Origin: an uncultured Acidobacteriota bacterium
GTDB taxonomy: Bacteria; Acidobacteriota; Blastocatellia; Pyrinomonadales; Pyrinomonadaceae
Assembly: GCA_937873515.1 (NCBI GenBank)
Contig: CALMYB010000010.1
Location: 310,001-374,000 of the forward strand
Direction of reading: 5' to 3'
Length of the DNA stretch: 64,000 nt
The position numbers and the translations under genes were made by a program. This document shows positions 45,460-53,906 of the stretch, piece by piece (positions within the stretch are counted from its first letter, which is position 1; each line of letters opens with the position of its first letter). The notes below the pieces were generated by a model. It had not been told where the DNA came from and did not search any database. It worked only from the letters and a program-made list of their open reading frames with translations.

Positions 45460-46216
45460 AGTTTTGCCGCTCGTCGCCGACACAGCTTCCCGTCTGGATA
45501 CCAGTCCGAAGATCGTTCAGAAGAGTCGTCTGTTCCCTAACTCCCGAATTACCGTCTCTCGCTCTATCTTCCAGCGGGTTGGCTTTTCCATTGAGCAGTT
45601 GATAGCTAGCTAAGATCGAAAAATTAGATGCGTTGGCGCTCTTCGCAAGGAAAAACAGATAGTCGGAGCCGACAGACGGCAATAGCCGTTCGGAGCTGGC
45701 ATAAACGACCCGTTGGCCGTTCGGATATCTCACAACGCCGCCCATTCGATCCGCAACAACGGCTTCCACGGCTTCGCCACTTGTCTTGAACGTTTCACTA
45801 ACGCGGATCGTGAATTCGGTATAGACGCCCTTCCGGTCGTTTGAAAGAAAAGCTTCTGCCTTACCAACCCGACCGATGACAATAAGATCGCTTGCCGCAC
45901 ATGGAAGGAGAGGCGGTGGCTCCAAGTCTTGAGTTCGACCTATTCCGCCAACGTTCGCTCCGTTGATCTTGGCCAAGACCCATTCTTCTCCGTCATATTT
46001 GGAGTTGATACGCTTACGTCGCTCGTCTTGATCCGCTGAAGCCTTCCGTGCTCCATCAAGATCAACGATGCCATACCCAGTTAGGTCGCGAGTATCCGCA
46101 AGGGGCGTGGGCGTCGGCTTGGGTTCCGAGCCTTGACCCGTTGAGGACCGGTCTGTCGCAAGAGCCAATGTAACCGCGGCGATTCCGACCATAATGTTCC
46201 AAATGATCTTCTTCAT
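45458..46216 (-). CDS. Secreted or lipid-free exported protein of unknown function
   Basis: 252 residues. The signal peptide is about residues 1-27, then a Pro/Thr linker (EPKPTPTPLADTRD). The mature part has VIGRVGKAEAFLSNDRKGVYTEFTIRVSETFK and RMGGVVRYPNGQRVVYA, a beta-rich domain seen in many hypothetical Acidobacteria proteins. It ends with a single Cys (GSCVGDERQN). I do not recognise a named family. It is divergent from the S46 peptidase gene. Confidence 0.68.
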   Translation of the reverse strand: MKKIIWNIMVGIAAVTLALATDRSSTGQGSEPKPTPTPLADTRDLTGYGIVDLDGARKASADQDERRKRINSKYDGEEWVLAKINGANVGGIGRTQDLEPPPLLPCAASDLIVIGRVGKAEAFLSNDRKGVYTEFTIRVSETFKTSGEAVEAVVADRMGGVVRYPNGQRVVYASSERLLPSVGSDYLFFLAKSANASNFSILASYQLLNGKANPLEDRARDGNSGVREQTTLLNDLRTGIQTGSCVGDERQN

Positions 46217-46334
46217 ATCTTGATGTTGCGATCTAAAAGCGGCTGTCCCCGACCTCGTTCGCTACCCGCCTCAAAAGATTTCCGTTATAATGCCATATAT
46301 TGCATCTAAATCAACTTAGGACAAAGGTTTAACT

Positions 46335-48506
46335 ATGAATTCTATCAAGACTCGTATCATCTCGGTGCTGTTTATTTTGTCGATGCTTGCGACAACGGCG
46401 CCATTTGCACTCGCGTTCGATGAAGGGATGTATATGCCCGACCAGATCGCGAAGCTTCCCCTGAAAAAGCTCGGTTTTAAGATCACGGCTAGTGATATTT
46501 ACAACCCGAACGGTGTTGGGCTTTCCGACGCGATCGTTCGCCTGAGCATCGGCTGCTCGGCGGAATTCGTCTCGCCCGAAGGCCTTATCTTGACGAATCA
46601 CCACTGCGGCTTTTCGGCACTCGTTACGGCTTCGACGCCTGAAAAGGACCTTGTTGAGACAGGCTTCGATTCGAAAGGACGCTCAGGCGAGATCCGCGCA
46701 ATGGACGGTAAAGAGCCTTACACCGTGCAAATGACCGAGCGCAGCGACGACGTCACCGCCCGAGTTCTTGCCGGCACCGAGAATCTTGCGGCGGAGGCAC
46801 GCGATGCCGCGATCGAAAAGAACGTCGAAGAGATCACGAAGACCGAACAGGCAAAGGCCCCCAAGGGATCGTCGATCCGCATCGTGCCGCTCAACAACGG
46901 ATATTTCTACTATCTTATCCAAACGTCCGAGATCAAAGACGTTCGCGTTGTTTACGCCCCGCCGCGTAACATCGGCGTCTTTGGCGGCGACCCGGACAAC
47001 TTTGAATGGACGCGCCACACAGGCGACTTCACATTCCTTCGAGCATATGTCGCGCCGGACGGCACGCCGGCAGATTACTCGGCGAGCAACGTCCCTTACA
47101 AGCCGAAGAAATTCCTTACAATGAGCATCGCCGGCCTGAAGGAGAACGATCCCGTATTCGTGATGGGATTCCCGGGCGGCACGACGCGCTATCGCGAGAG
47201 CCAGTCGATAAGCTACGCCCGCGACGCGAACTTCCCGTTCCTCGAAAAGTGGTTGATCGCAATGAGCGACAGCCTCAAGAAGATCGGCGCGACCGACGAG
47301 GAGAAGCGGATCAAGTTCCAGGACCGCATCGCCAACTATGACAACTCGCGCAAGGTCTATGGCGGCGGTTGGCTGCGGCTGAAGCACGCTGATGTTGTTG
47401 AGAAACGCCGTGCGGAGGAAGCCAAACTCCGCGACTGGATCAAGGCCAACCCCGCACGGGTGAAGAAATACGGCGGCTTGCTCGACGAGATCGCTTCGGC
47501 TTCAACCACATCGAATGCGTACCAGGAACGCGACGTGATGGTGCGGCGTTTTCCCAATGGCCTCTCGATGCCGGTGCTTACCGAGATCGCCAAGGCGATG
47601 ATGACCGTTCGCGGCGGACGCACGATGACAGCGGAGCAAAAGGCCGGTGTCGAGGCCGGCATTAAGGCCGCTCTTGCCGATCGCGAACCGGAATTTGAGT
47701 CAGACCTGATCAAATTCTTCTTAAAGTCTTTCGATTCGCTTCCGAAGAACGAGCGTTTCGAGGCCGCGGACAAGTTCTTTGCCGCACCTACGGAAAAGGA
47801 ACGTCGTGCAAAGGAAGCAGCCTGGGCAGATTCGATCGCGACCGGCAAATATACGGACGCTTCGAACCTATTGGCGCTCTATTCGAAAACGTGGCCTGAA
47901 CTCGAAGCCGAGTTTCCGTTCCTCGCGGGCGTTGTTGCAGAACAACGAGCGGCAGGTGCTCGGGCTCAGGAATTTGCCAAGCACGCGAACCATTTCCGCC
48001 CGCTTTATATGGAAGCGTTGACCGAAATGGAAGGCGGTACGGTCTATCCCGACGCGAACTTTACGCAGAGATTCTCTTACGGCACGATCAAGGGCTACGT
48101 CCCGCGTGAGGCCGAGTATCGCTCGCCTTTTACGACCATCAAGGGTATGGAAGAGAAGGACACGGGAACCTTCCCGTTCGATATGCCGAATAAGCTGAAG
48201 GAACTGCAGGCCGCACACGATTTTGGCCCTTACGGCCAAGGCGACAGCGTTGTCGTGAACTTCCTTTCGACCACCGATATCATCGGCGGCAACAGCGGTT
48301 CGCCGATAATGAACAAGTACGGCGAACAGGTCGGCATCTGCTTTGACGGTAATTTCGAAGGACTAGGAAACGATTTCTATTACGACCCGAACGTGAACCG
48401 AACGATCTCGGTCGATATTCGGTTCGTACTTTTCGTCGTGGACAAGTTCGCCGGCGCGACCTACATCACGAAAGAGATGAAGATCAACGACGGCAAGAAG
48501 TCGTAA
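46335..48506 (+). CDS. S46-family dipeptidyl-peptidase (DPP7/DPP11-like)
   Basis: 723 residues, full length for S46. A signal peptide (MNSIKTRIISVLFILSMLATTAPFALA) is followed by FDEGMYMPDQI. The chymotrypsin-fold catalytic His is in LILTNHHCGFSAL (about 90) and the Ser in DIIGGNSGSPIMNKYG (about 655). The conserved FDPNFEGLGNDF-like C-terminal segment reads FDGNFEGLGNDFYYDP here. The helical lid domain fills the middle. It releases N-terminal dipeptides in the periplasm or outside the cell; whether it prefers hydrophobic (DPP7) or acidic (DPP11) P1 residues I cannot tell. AAAGG precedes the ATG. Confidence 0.94.
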   Translation: MNSIKTRIISVLFILSMLATTAPFALAFDEGMYMPDQIAKLPLKKLGFKITASDIYNPNGVGLSDAIVRLSIGCSAEFVSPEGLILTNHHCGFSALVTASTPEKDLVETGFDSKGRSGEIRAMDGKEPYTVQMTERSDDVTARVLAGTENLAAEARDAAIEKNVEEITKTEQAKAPKGSSIRIVPLNNGYFYYLIQTSEIKDVRVVYAPPRNIGVFGGDPDNFEWTRHTGDFTFLRAYVAPDGTPADYSASNVPYKPKKFLTMSIAGLKENDPVFVMGFPGGTTRYRESQSISYARDANFPFLEKWLIAMSDSLKKIGATDEEKRIKFQDRIANYDNSRKVYGGGWLRLKHADVVEKRRAEEAKLRDWIKANPARVKKYGGLLDEIASASTTSNAYQERDVMVRRFPNGLSMPVLTEIAKAMMTVRGGRTMTAEQKAGVEAGIKAALADREPEFESDLIKFFLKSFDSLPKNERFEAADKFFAAPTEKERRAKEAAWADSIATGKYTDASNLLALYSKTWPELEAEFPFLAGVVAEQRAAGARAQEFAKHANHFRPLYMEALTEMEGGTVYPDANFTQRFSYGTIKGYVPREAEYRSPFTTIKGMEEKDTGTFPFDMPNKLKELQAAHDFGPYGQGDSVVVNFLSTTDIIGGNSGSPIMNKYGEQVGICFDGNFEGLGNDFYYDPNVNRTISVDIRFVLFVVDKFAGATYITKEMKINDGKKS

Positions 48507-48520
48507 GTTACGGTGATCTT

Positions 48521-48735
48521 GTCGCCGACGGCGACCGATATTAAAGCTTGGGGTACAATCAGCGAAGCGAATGGAACCCTAGGAACGCGACGGCATTCAG
48601 GATTTTGGTCACTGAGAGTGACCAACAAAAATATCCGTTGCTCCCTTTCAGGGAGCGAATGGATCTGTCGCTGCAACCTGGGGTTTCGCCGAAACGGCTT
48701 CACCCCAGGCCTTAATATTTGTCGCCTTCAGCGAC
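48521..48735. repeat. Cluster of six consecutive hairpins
   Basis: In order: GTCGCC-GAC-GGCGAC (48521-48535); an imperfect CTTGGGGT/AACCCTAG stem (48547-48582); TTGGTCACT-GAG-AGTGACCAA (48605-48625); GCTCCCT-TTC-AGGGAGC (48640-48656); CCTGGGGT/ACCCCAGG around a GC-rich loop (48677-48709); GTCGC-CTTCA-GCGAC (48721-48735). The cluster fills most of the 329-bp gap after the S46 gene and has no coding potential. Its composition resembles the extragenic palindromic clusters dispersed in many environmental genomes. Confidence 0.8.
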
Positions 48736-48835
48736 TAGGGGTTACCAAGTTACAGCTTTAACTTGGGCTATTTTTGATGCGGCTAAGATATCGCAAGCAA
48801 GTCGCCGACTCTTGGGGCTTTCTGAGTAACAAAAG

Positions 48836-49492
48836 ATGAGGCTGTTCATTTTTCCCGCGATCCTTTTTCTGATTGGGATTTCGGCCGCCGTTTCTTCCGC
48901 ACAGCAGCCGACCGCCTGCGAGAAGACCATCGCTCGTGCGTTCGGCGATCCGGGAGCATATTTCTCGGACCCTCACGACGGCGACCCGATCGATCTGACC
49001 GTCGGCCTCAGCGCATTGGGAAATGCCGATCCGAACGACCTCACGCTCGGCGACGCCCACCTTTACGCGAGCATCAGCGATCCGCACGCTCGCTCATCCA
49101 TCTACATCCCGCCGGGCGGAACATTGATCGAGATAAAGACTCACCTCAAAGAAGATCCGAAATACGTCGGGCGGTTCGGGAACGGTGATTCGTACTCGAT
49201 CATTCAGTTCCCTGAACTCCGACAAACGCTCTTCATCCACCATATGGTCAACGTTGCCCTCGGCAAGAAGATGCCCGACGGCCGCACCAAATTCGGTGAA
49301 ATGGGCGAGGGCGGCGGCGGCGAGTGGTCTTATCGAACGGTTGACAAAACAAAGAGACCGCCGACCGTATGGCACCCAAGCTTTCATTACCACTTCGAGA
49401 TGTTCGACGGTCTCGCCGCCACCCTCGACGACGCAAGGGTGCGCGTCCCATTGTTGGCCCTGTGCACAGCCCTCACTAAGAAAGGCTTTTGA
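48836..49492 (+). CDS. Secreted protein of unknown function
   Basis: 218 residues with a signal peptide (MRLFIFPAILFLIGISAAVSSAQ). The mature part includes DPHDGDPIDLTVGLSALG and YIPPGGTLIEIKTHLKEDPKY, a Gly-rich loop EMGEGGGGEWSYR, and a late aromatic cluster WHPSFHYHFEMFDG. There are only two Cys, one at each end of the mature protein, which could form a disulfide. No family is recognised. Its 3' end overlaps the convergent gene by 17 bp. Confidence 0.65.
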   Translation: MRLFIFPAILFLIGISAAVSSAQQPTACEKTIARAFGDPGAYFSDPHDGDPIDLTVGLSALGNADPNDLTLGDAHLYASISDPHARSSIYIPPGGTLIEIKTHLKEDPKYVGRFGNGDSYSIIQFPELRQTLFIHHMVNVALGKKMPDGRTKFGEMGEGGGGEWSYRTVDKTKRPPTVWHPSFHYHFEMFDGLAATLDDARVRVPLLALCTALTKKGF

Positions 49493-51737
49493 CGGGAGCT
49501 TCCGAACCGACGAAGACCATTATCGGAATCTCCGTTGCTGCTGCCGGACGTCCTTCCAGCCGGAGCTTTAGTTTCCCGGCTGCGACCGGACCCTTTATCC
49601 TGATCGTTCGAAAAATGTCGTTCGCACTTGCCTCACCCGCGAGGCTTGTCCCAATGATCTGGCCGTTGGCTCCGAATAATGTCGCAGAAATTTCCGACGA
49701 GGCCATAAAGACGATCGCGAGATCCGTGCCTGAAGAAACATTGAGTTCGACCTCGGTGCTTTTCCCGGGTTCGAGCATTGCCACGAGGGCGGTCTGTGGT
49801 TTTGATTCGTCCTCAATATTCGTCCGCAGAAAATCGCGGCCGAGATCCGAATAGGCCGCTGCTCGAAATGACTCGCTTTGGCTTGTCGCAAAGTTCGACG
49901 CGAGCGTTCCCGGGTCGGGCGAATGATCTCCCTGCGGCGGGATCGCGATCCATTTGTAAACCTGACGAAAATGGGCGACCTCTCCCATTATCTCGCGAGT
50001 GTTCACCTTTGCGTCGAGAATTGCGTGTTGCTTTACCCGCCATATCGCCGAACGAAGCGTCGCCAGCCCATCGCCGGGCGAATCCGCTTGGCAGACCGAG
50101 TCCCGCGTATGGACGGCCAGTGCGGAAAAACGGGTTCCGTTCGTATTATTTACGAGGAGATTGAATCGCTTCATCGATTCGGTCGAAAGTTCGGCGACCG
50201 CGCTCCAGTTGAATGTATTCAGCTTGAACGAAAGGCCGTAAATACCTGATGCGCACGGCGTGCCAAGATTTGGAACGCCCACCATGGCAAGGTGCGTTGC
50301 GGTCGGACGTCCATCGAATTGGGTCGGCATAACGCTATTGACATAAACGCGGGCGACGAGGCCTCCGTTCTGCACACCGACCAAGTCGACGTGCCACGCG
50401 TTCTGGCCAAGCTGAAGTCTTCGTATTGTCTTATCAAGAATATCGGCGTTATCCGTCGTGATCTTTCCTACGTCGGTCATCCCGTCCGAGATGGGCCAGT
50501 CTTCCCTAACTGCTCCGAAGAATGCCCGGAATTTTTTCATCGCAGATGGAGATTGCCAGAGTCCCCAGACAAGCACGACCGGCTTTGGCTTCACCTTCAG
50601 TTCCTTTTGCATCGAATCATCAGGAATGCTGGCCTCGATCGTTCTGCTCAATTCCGGAACCACGCTCGTTCCCGAACCGTGCCACGCATATCCGCTCGTG
50701 TCCCAAATAAACTCGACCTCCTTTTCGCCATTTGCCGGAACGGTCGCAGTAACGGTGGAGTTCGGCAGCGGAAGGCCTTCCTTGAGCTCCTTGAAATTTA
50801 CTGCGGCCGATCGGTCGCTCGAACTCAGGTTCGCTACCGTCGCAACCACCTTTACCTGATTGCCATCCACTGTCCATTTATCGTCCGGTATTTCTTTCCA
50901 GTCGCTCGGGCTTGGAAATAAGGGCTGATAGAAGTGCATATCGGTGATGATCAGCGGCTGCGGGCTGCGGCGCAGACGCCACGTAACCGTGTGGGTGAAC
51001 CCTTTTATCGTGCTGGTGCCGGTCGTCCATGATTTGCTGCCCGTTATCACGTCAGGATTCTTCGGATCGATATTCCCTTCGACGCTCGTACCGCCGCTCG
51101 GGATTCGCGTATCTCTCGTATCCGAGGAAGTGGATGGCTTTCGTGTGCTGTCCGGGCAGAGGTTGCTGTATGAGGACTTCACATTATGCGTGTAGCGAGC
51201 TTGAAATTCGGGGAGTGAGAAGCTCAGTGTGAACCGATCCGCGTTAGTTGAAAGTGAATAGGACACGGCTTCGCCTTGTCCCGAGCCTTCTGTGACCTTT
51301 CGATCCATGCTCTCGGCTTTTATCATTCTCGCGGCCTCCCAGCTATGACAGTTGGTAGATTCTGTCTGCTCGACCTTGTGACTGTCGGAATCGCGTATGC
51401 TGACATTGGCTATCGTGCTCGCCCTTCCCGTGCCTTCGAGATCACGGACGATGATCTTTCCCTGGTACTCGTAGTTTCGCGACGTAGTGTGCTTTATTCG
51501 CTCGCTGGGGTTTACGGTCCCGAAGAGCTGCTCGTCGGAATTAAAACTATCCTGAAGCACCTTTCGATATGTGATGATACCGCTCCAGCCGGCCTTTGCT
51601 TTTGCCGCGGTCTTCTTCTGAGGAGCAGACGGGCCACGCGACTGCGCTGTTGCAAGGCCCGAAAGGAAGGTGGCCGTAATGACCGCCATCACGGCCGTCT
51701 GTCGAAGAATGCTGCTAGTCAAGGAATGTGTTCTCAT
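49476..51737 (-). CDS. Large exported alpha/beta-hydrolase-like protein lacking the nucleophile Ser
   Basis: 753 residues from ATG 51737 (MRTHSLTSSILRQTAVMAVITATFLSGLATAQ, a signal peptide); the frame extends 9 codons upstream. About 30-270 is a beta-rich, Ser/Thr-rich region. About 300-385 reads as an immunoglobulin-like or CARDB-type domain (DGNQVKVVATVANLSSSDRS). About 395-600 follows the lipase pattern: VVLVWGLWQSPSAM, then HVDLVGVQNGGLVARVYV and MVGVPNLGTP. The nucleophile elbow GxSxGG is GVQNGG here, with Gln replacing Ser. The C-terminal 120 residues are beta-rich, possibly a pre-peptidase C-terminal-type domain. A binding rather than enzymatic role is inferred. Confidence 0.72.
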   Translation of the reverse strand: MRTHSLTSSILRQTAVMAVITATFLSGLATAQSRGPSAPQKKTAAKAKAGWSGIITYRKVLQDSFNSDEQLFGTVNPSERIKHTTSRNYEYQGKIIVRDLEGTGRASTIANVSIRDSDSHKVEQTESTNCHSWEAARMIKAESMDRKVTEGSGQGEAVSYSLSTNADRFTLSFSLPEFQARYTHNVKSSYSNLCPDSTRKPSTSSDTRDTRIPSGGTSVEGNIDPKNPDVITGSKSWTTGTSTIKGFTHTVTWRLRRSPQPLIITDMHFYQPLFPSPSDWKEIPDDKWTVDGNQVKVVATVANLSSSDRSAAVNFKELKEGLPLPNSTVTATVPANGEKEVEFIWDTSGYAWHGSGTSVVPELSRTIEASIPDDSMQKELKVKPKPVVLVWGLWQSPSAMKKFRAFFGAVREDWPISDGMTDVGKITTDNADILDKTIRRLQLGQNAWHVDLVGVQNGGLVARVYVNSVMPTQFDGRPTATHLAMVGVPNLGTPCASGIYGLSFKLNTFNWSAVAELSTESMKRFNLLVNNTNGTRFSALAVHTRDSVCQADSPGDGLATLRSAIWRVKQHAILDAKVNTREIMGEVAHFRQVYKWIAIPPQGDHSPDPGTLASNFATSQSESFRAAAYSDLGRDFLRTNIEDESKPQTALVAMLEPGKSTEVELNVSSGTDLAIVFMASSEISATLFGANGQIIGTSLAGEASANDIFRTIRIKGPVAAGKLKLRLEGRPAAATEIPIMVFVGSEAPVKSLS

Positions 51738-51897
51738 TGTTTTCTCGCTCCGATATGTCGGCATATGCGTTCCAATCTTTAATGCGTATTGCGGACGAAT
51801 AAAGTATCAGCCCTGGTCTTGAGGGTCGGATTCCGGCTGGCTTTTTTCCCGACAATACCGCCCAAATAGGGTGATTTTTGTTGTTCGGAAGAAAATC

Positions 51898-51926
51898 TTG
51901 CTTTTTGGATCGAGTTGGGTTATTCT
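51898..51926 (+). promoter_or_regulatory. Candidate sigma-70 promoter of the imuA operon
   Basis: TTGCTT (-35), a 17-bp spacer and TATTCT (-10), each 4 of 6 to consensus. The predicted start of transcription falls at about 51933, the first base of the 18-bp palindrome. Confidence 0.45.
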
Positions 51927-51932
51927 TAATTT

Positions 51933-51950
51933 TGTTGCATAGATGCAACA
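51933..51950. promoter_or_regulatory. Perfect 18-bp palindrome before imuA (candidate LexA-type operator)
   Basis: TGTTGCAT-AG-ATGCAACA has 8-bp perfect arms with a 2-bp centre, 26 bp upstream of the imuA ATG and directly over the predicted transcription start. imuA-imuB-dnaE2 cassettes are typical SOS genes, and LexA binding motifs differ between phyla, so this is a candidate operator. No lexA gene is in the window to confirm. Confidence 0.55.
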
Positions 51951-51976
51951 TTCTGCGATCTTTCGAACACGCCGTT

Positions 51977-52627
51977 ATGGGATATCTGAGCCTCGTCAAA
52001 CCGCTTTCTCACTTACGCGAGGAACAGGAACATCCGGATGAGGTCGTCCTTGAGTCGGTCGGAGTTTCGTTCCAACGCGGTGCGGTCTCGGAGCTTTCGG
52101 GTGAGGCGAGTTCGGGGAAAACGGGATTGACGCTTGCTTTGCTCGCACAATTGACGGCCTCGGGCGAGATCTGTGCGGTTGTCGATGGAGCAGGCGGTTT
52201 TGACCCTTCAACGGCGGCGCAGGCCGGCGTCGAACTCGAAAATCTCCTATGGGTACGCTGCGGCGGCGATGTCGAACGCTCGTTCCTCTCCGCCGATCTT
52301 CTCGTGCAGGCGAAAGGTTTTGGTGCCGTCTGGCTGAATTTGAGCGGCCTTTCGATGCAGAAACTTCGGCTCGTGCCGAGGACATATTGGTACCGCTACC
52401 GCACGCGGATAAAGGAGACGCCGACCATTCTTCTCGTTACTTCGAGCGAACCTCTTGCGGGTTCCGCAGCGAACAGATCGCTCGAAATGTCCCGCGAAAA
52501 AGCAGCGTGGTCGGGAGCGGGCAGCTTCAAACTTTTACGCGAATTCCACTTGAAGATCGCCTCGCGAAAGCACTATTACGAACCGCCGATCCACGCAAAG
52601 GCCGAGTTCGATCACACGGAAAATTAG
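51977..52627 (+). CDS. imuA: ImuA-like RecA-fold protein of the mutagenesis cassette
   Basis: 216 residues from ATG 51977 (MGYLSLVKPLSHLREEQE); a 33-codon upstream extension crosses the palindrome and is unlikely. Walker A-like SGEASSGKTGLTLALLAQ is at about 46-63, then the RecA-type strand ICAVVDGAGGFDPSTAAQAGV and LLWVRCGGDVERSF. It lacks the L2 and C-terminal parts of RecA, as do the SulA-like ImuA proteins. It probably links RecA or the beta clamp to ImuB and DnaE2 in lesion bypass. It is the first gene of a tight three-gene operon (10 and 6 bp gaps). Confidence 0.85.
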   Translation: MGYLSLVKPLSHLREEQEHPDEVVLESVGVSFQRGAVSELSGEASSGKTGLTLALLAQLTASGEICAVVDGAGGFDPSTAAQAGVELENLLWVRCGGDVERSFLSADLLVQAKGFGAVWLNLSGLSMQKLRLVPRTYWYRYRTRIKETPTILLVTSSEPLAGSAANRSLEMSREKAAWSGAGSFKLLREFHLKIASRKHYYEPPIHAKAEFDHTEN

Positions 52628-52637
52628 ATCTCCTGCG

Positions 52638-53900
52638 ATGCCAAAACATTTTGTATGCATAACTGTCGATGACGTGTCCGCCGCACGGCACTCTCTGCTT
52701 GCCGTCGCGCGCGAATTCTCGTTCGCGATCGAGATGATCGAGGACGGCATCGTCTTTGACGCAAGCGGCCTCGAACGCCTTGTCGGCGGACCTGAACGCG
52801 TAGCGCAGCGTGTGCAGGAGTCGCTCGATGCGCGTGGTGTTACAGGCAGTATCGGGCTTGCGGACACGGCGGATGCGGCGATGCTGCTTGCACGCGGCAA
52901 TCAAAATAAGGCGACGGTGAATTCGCCGCAGAATTTCGCCTCACTTTCTCTCGACGACCTAGATATCGAACGCGATACGCTGAATGTCCTCGGCGAACTC
53001 GGTGTTGAGAATATCGGCGAACTGCTCGCGATCCCCCGCGACGAACTTTCGCGGCGTTACGGGCGTGATTTCGACCGCGTGATAAAACGCATCGAGCAGC
53101 GTGGCGAGCGGCTTTTGACGCCGAATATCCGTGAGAGCCGCGTCTCCTGGAGCTTCGATCTCGATCAGGCGGTCGAGGATTTCGAGCAGCTTATTTTCGT
53201 GCTCAACAACGGGCTCGAACGTCTTTTCGCACGCGTCGCACATTACGGAAAAAGCAGCGAACACATCGACATTTCCTTGCGGCTTGAGAATCGCAAATGG
53301 CATCGATACGAGATCAAGGCGTCGTTCCCGACGCTCGACCGCAGCTTTTGGTTAAAGCTTATAAGCCTTCGCGTCTCGTTGGAGCCGCCCGAGGCAGCGA
53401 TCCTTGCGGTCGAGGCCGTAACGCATTTTACAAAGCCGCGTCCCGACCAACGCGGGCTTTACGCGGTCTCGCGGCCCGAACCGGAAAGTTTGCTGCTCAC
53501 CGCCGGCAAATTAAAAAAACTCGTCGGCCGGCACGATGTCGGCGTGCCTGTGCTGCTGAACGAGAGGCTCGCTCTTCCCTTTCGTCTCGATGCGGACGCA
53601 CTGCCTGTCGGGAAAGAAAAGAGAGAGCAGCATTCGCCGCGGCCTGTGATCGCTTTTCAATATTTTCAGCCGCCGCGTCGTGCAGAGGTCGAGCTTCGGG
53701 ATCGCAAGATCGTTCACGTGAGGACGCGTGAATTTTCGGGCTCGGTCATCGAGTATGGCGGCGTATGGCGTGCCGCGTCAAAATGGTGGATGTCCGACGA
53801 TTGGAAGACGCAGGAATGGGATATCGAGATCGAGAACGCCGGACTATATCGGCTCGCTCTATCGAAAAGTGAATGGTTCATCGTCGGCGAATACGATTAG
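52638..53900 (+). CDS. imuB: ImuB-like Y-family polymerase homologue (compact)
   Basis: 420 residues. The segment FDASGLERLVGGPERVAQRVQ and GSIGLADTADAAMLLARG align with the Y-family palm. A helix-hairpin-helix thumb follows (LNVLGELGVENIGELLAIPRDELSRRYG), then a little-finger-like domain (about 170-290) and a C-terminal ImuB extension with ASKWWMSDDWKTQEWDIE. The N-terminal 60-70 residues of usual ImuB proteins, which include the first palm strand and fingers, appear to be missing, and no catalytic DE pair is visible. ImuB is a non-catalytic bridge between the clamp and DnaE2, so loss of this part may be tolerated. Confidence 0.85.
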   Translation: MPKHFVCITVDDVSAARHSLLAVAREFSFAIEMIEDGIVFDASGLERLVGGPERVAQRVQESLDARGVTGSIGLADTADAAMLLARGNQNKATVNSPQNFASLSLDDLDIERDTLNVLGELGVENIGELLAIPRDELSRRYGRDFDRVIKRIEQRGERLLTPNIRESRVSWSFDLDQAVEDFEQLIFVLNNGLERLFARVAHYGKSSEHIDISLRLENRKWHRYEIKASFPTLDRSFWLKLISLRVSLEPPEAAILAVEAVTHFTKPRPDQRGLYAVSRPEPESLLLTAGKLKKLVGRHDVGVPVLLNERLALPFRLDADALPVGKEKREQHSPRPVIAFQYFQPPRRAEVELRDRKIVHVRTREFSGSVIEYGGVWRAASKWWMSDDWKTQEWDIEIENAGLYRLALSKSEWFIVGEYD

Positions 53901-53906
53901 GTTCTT

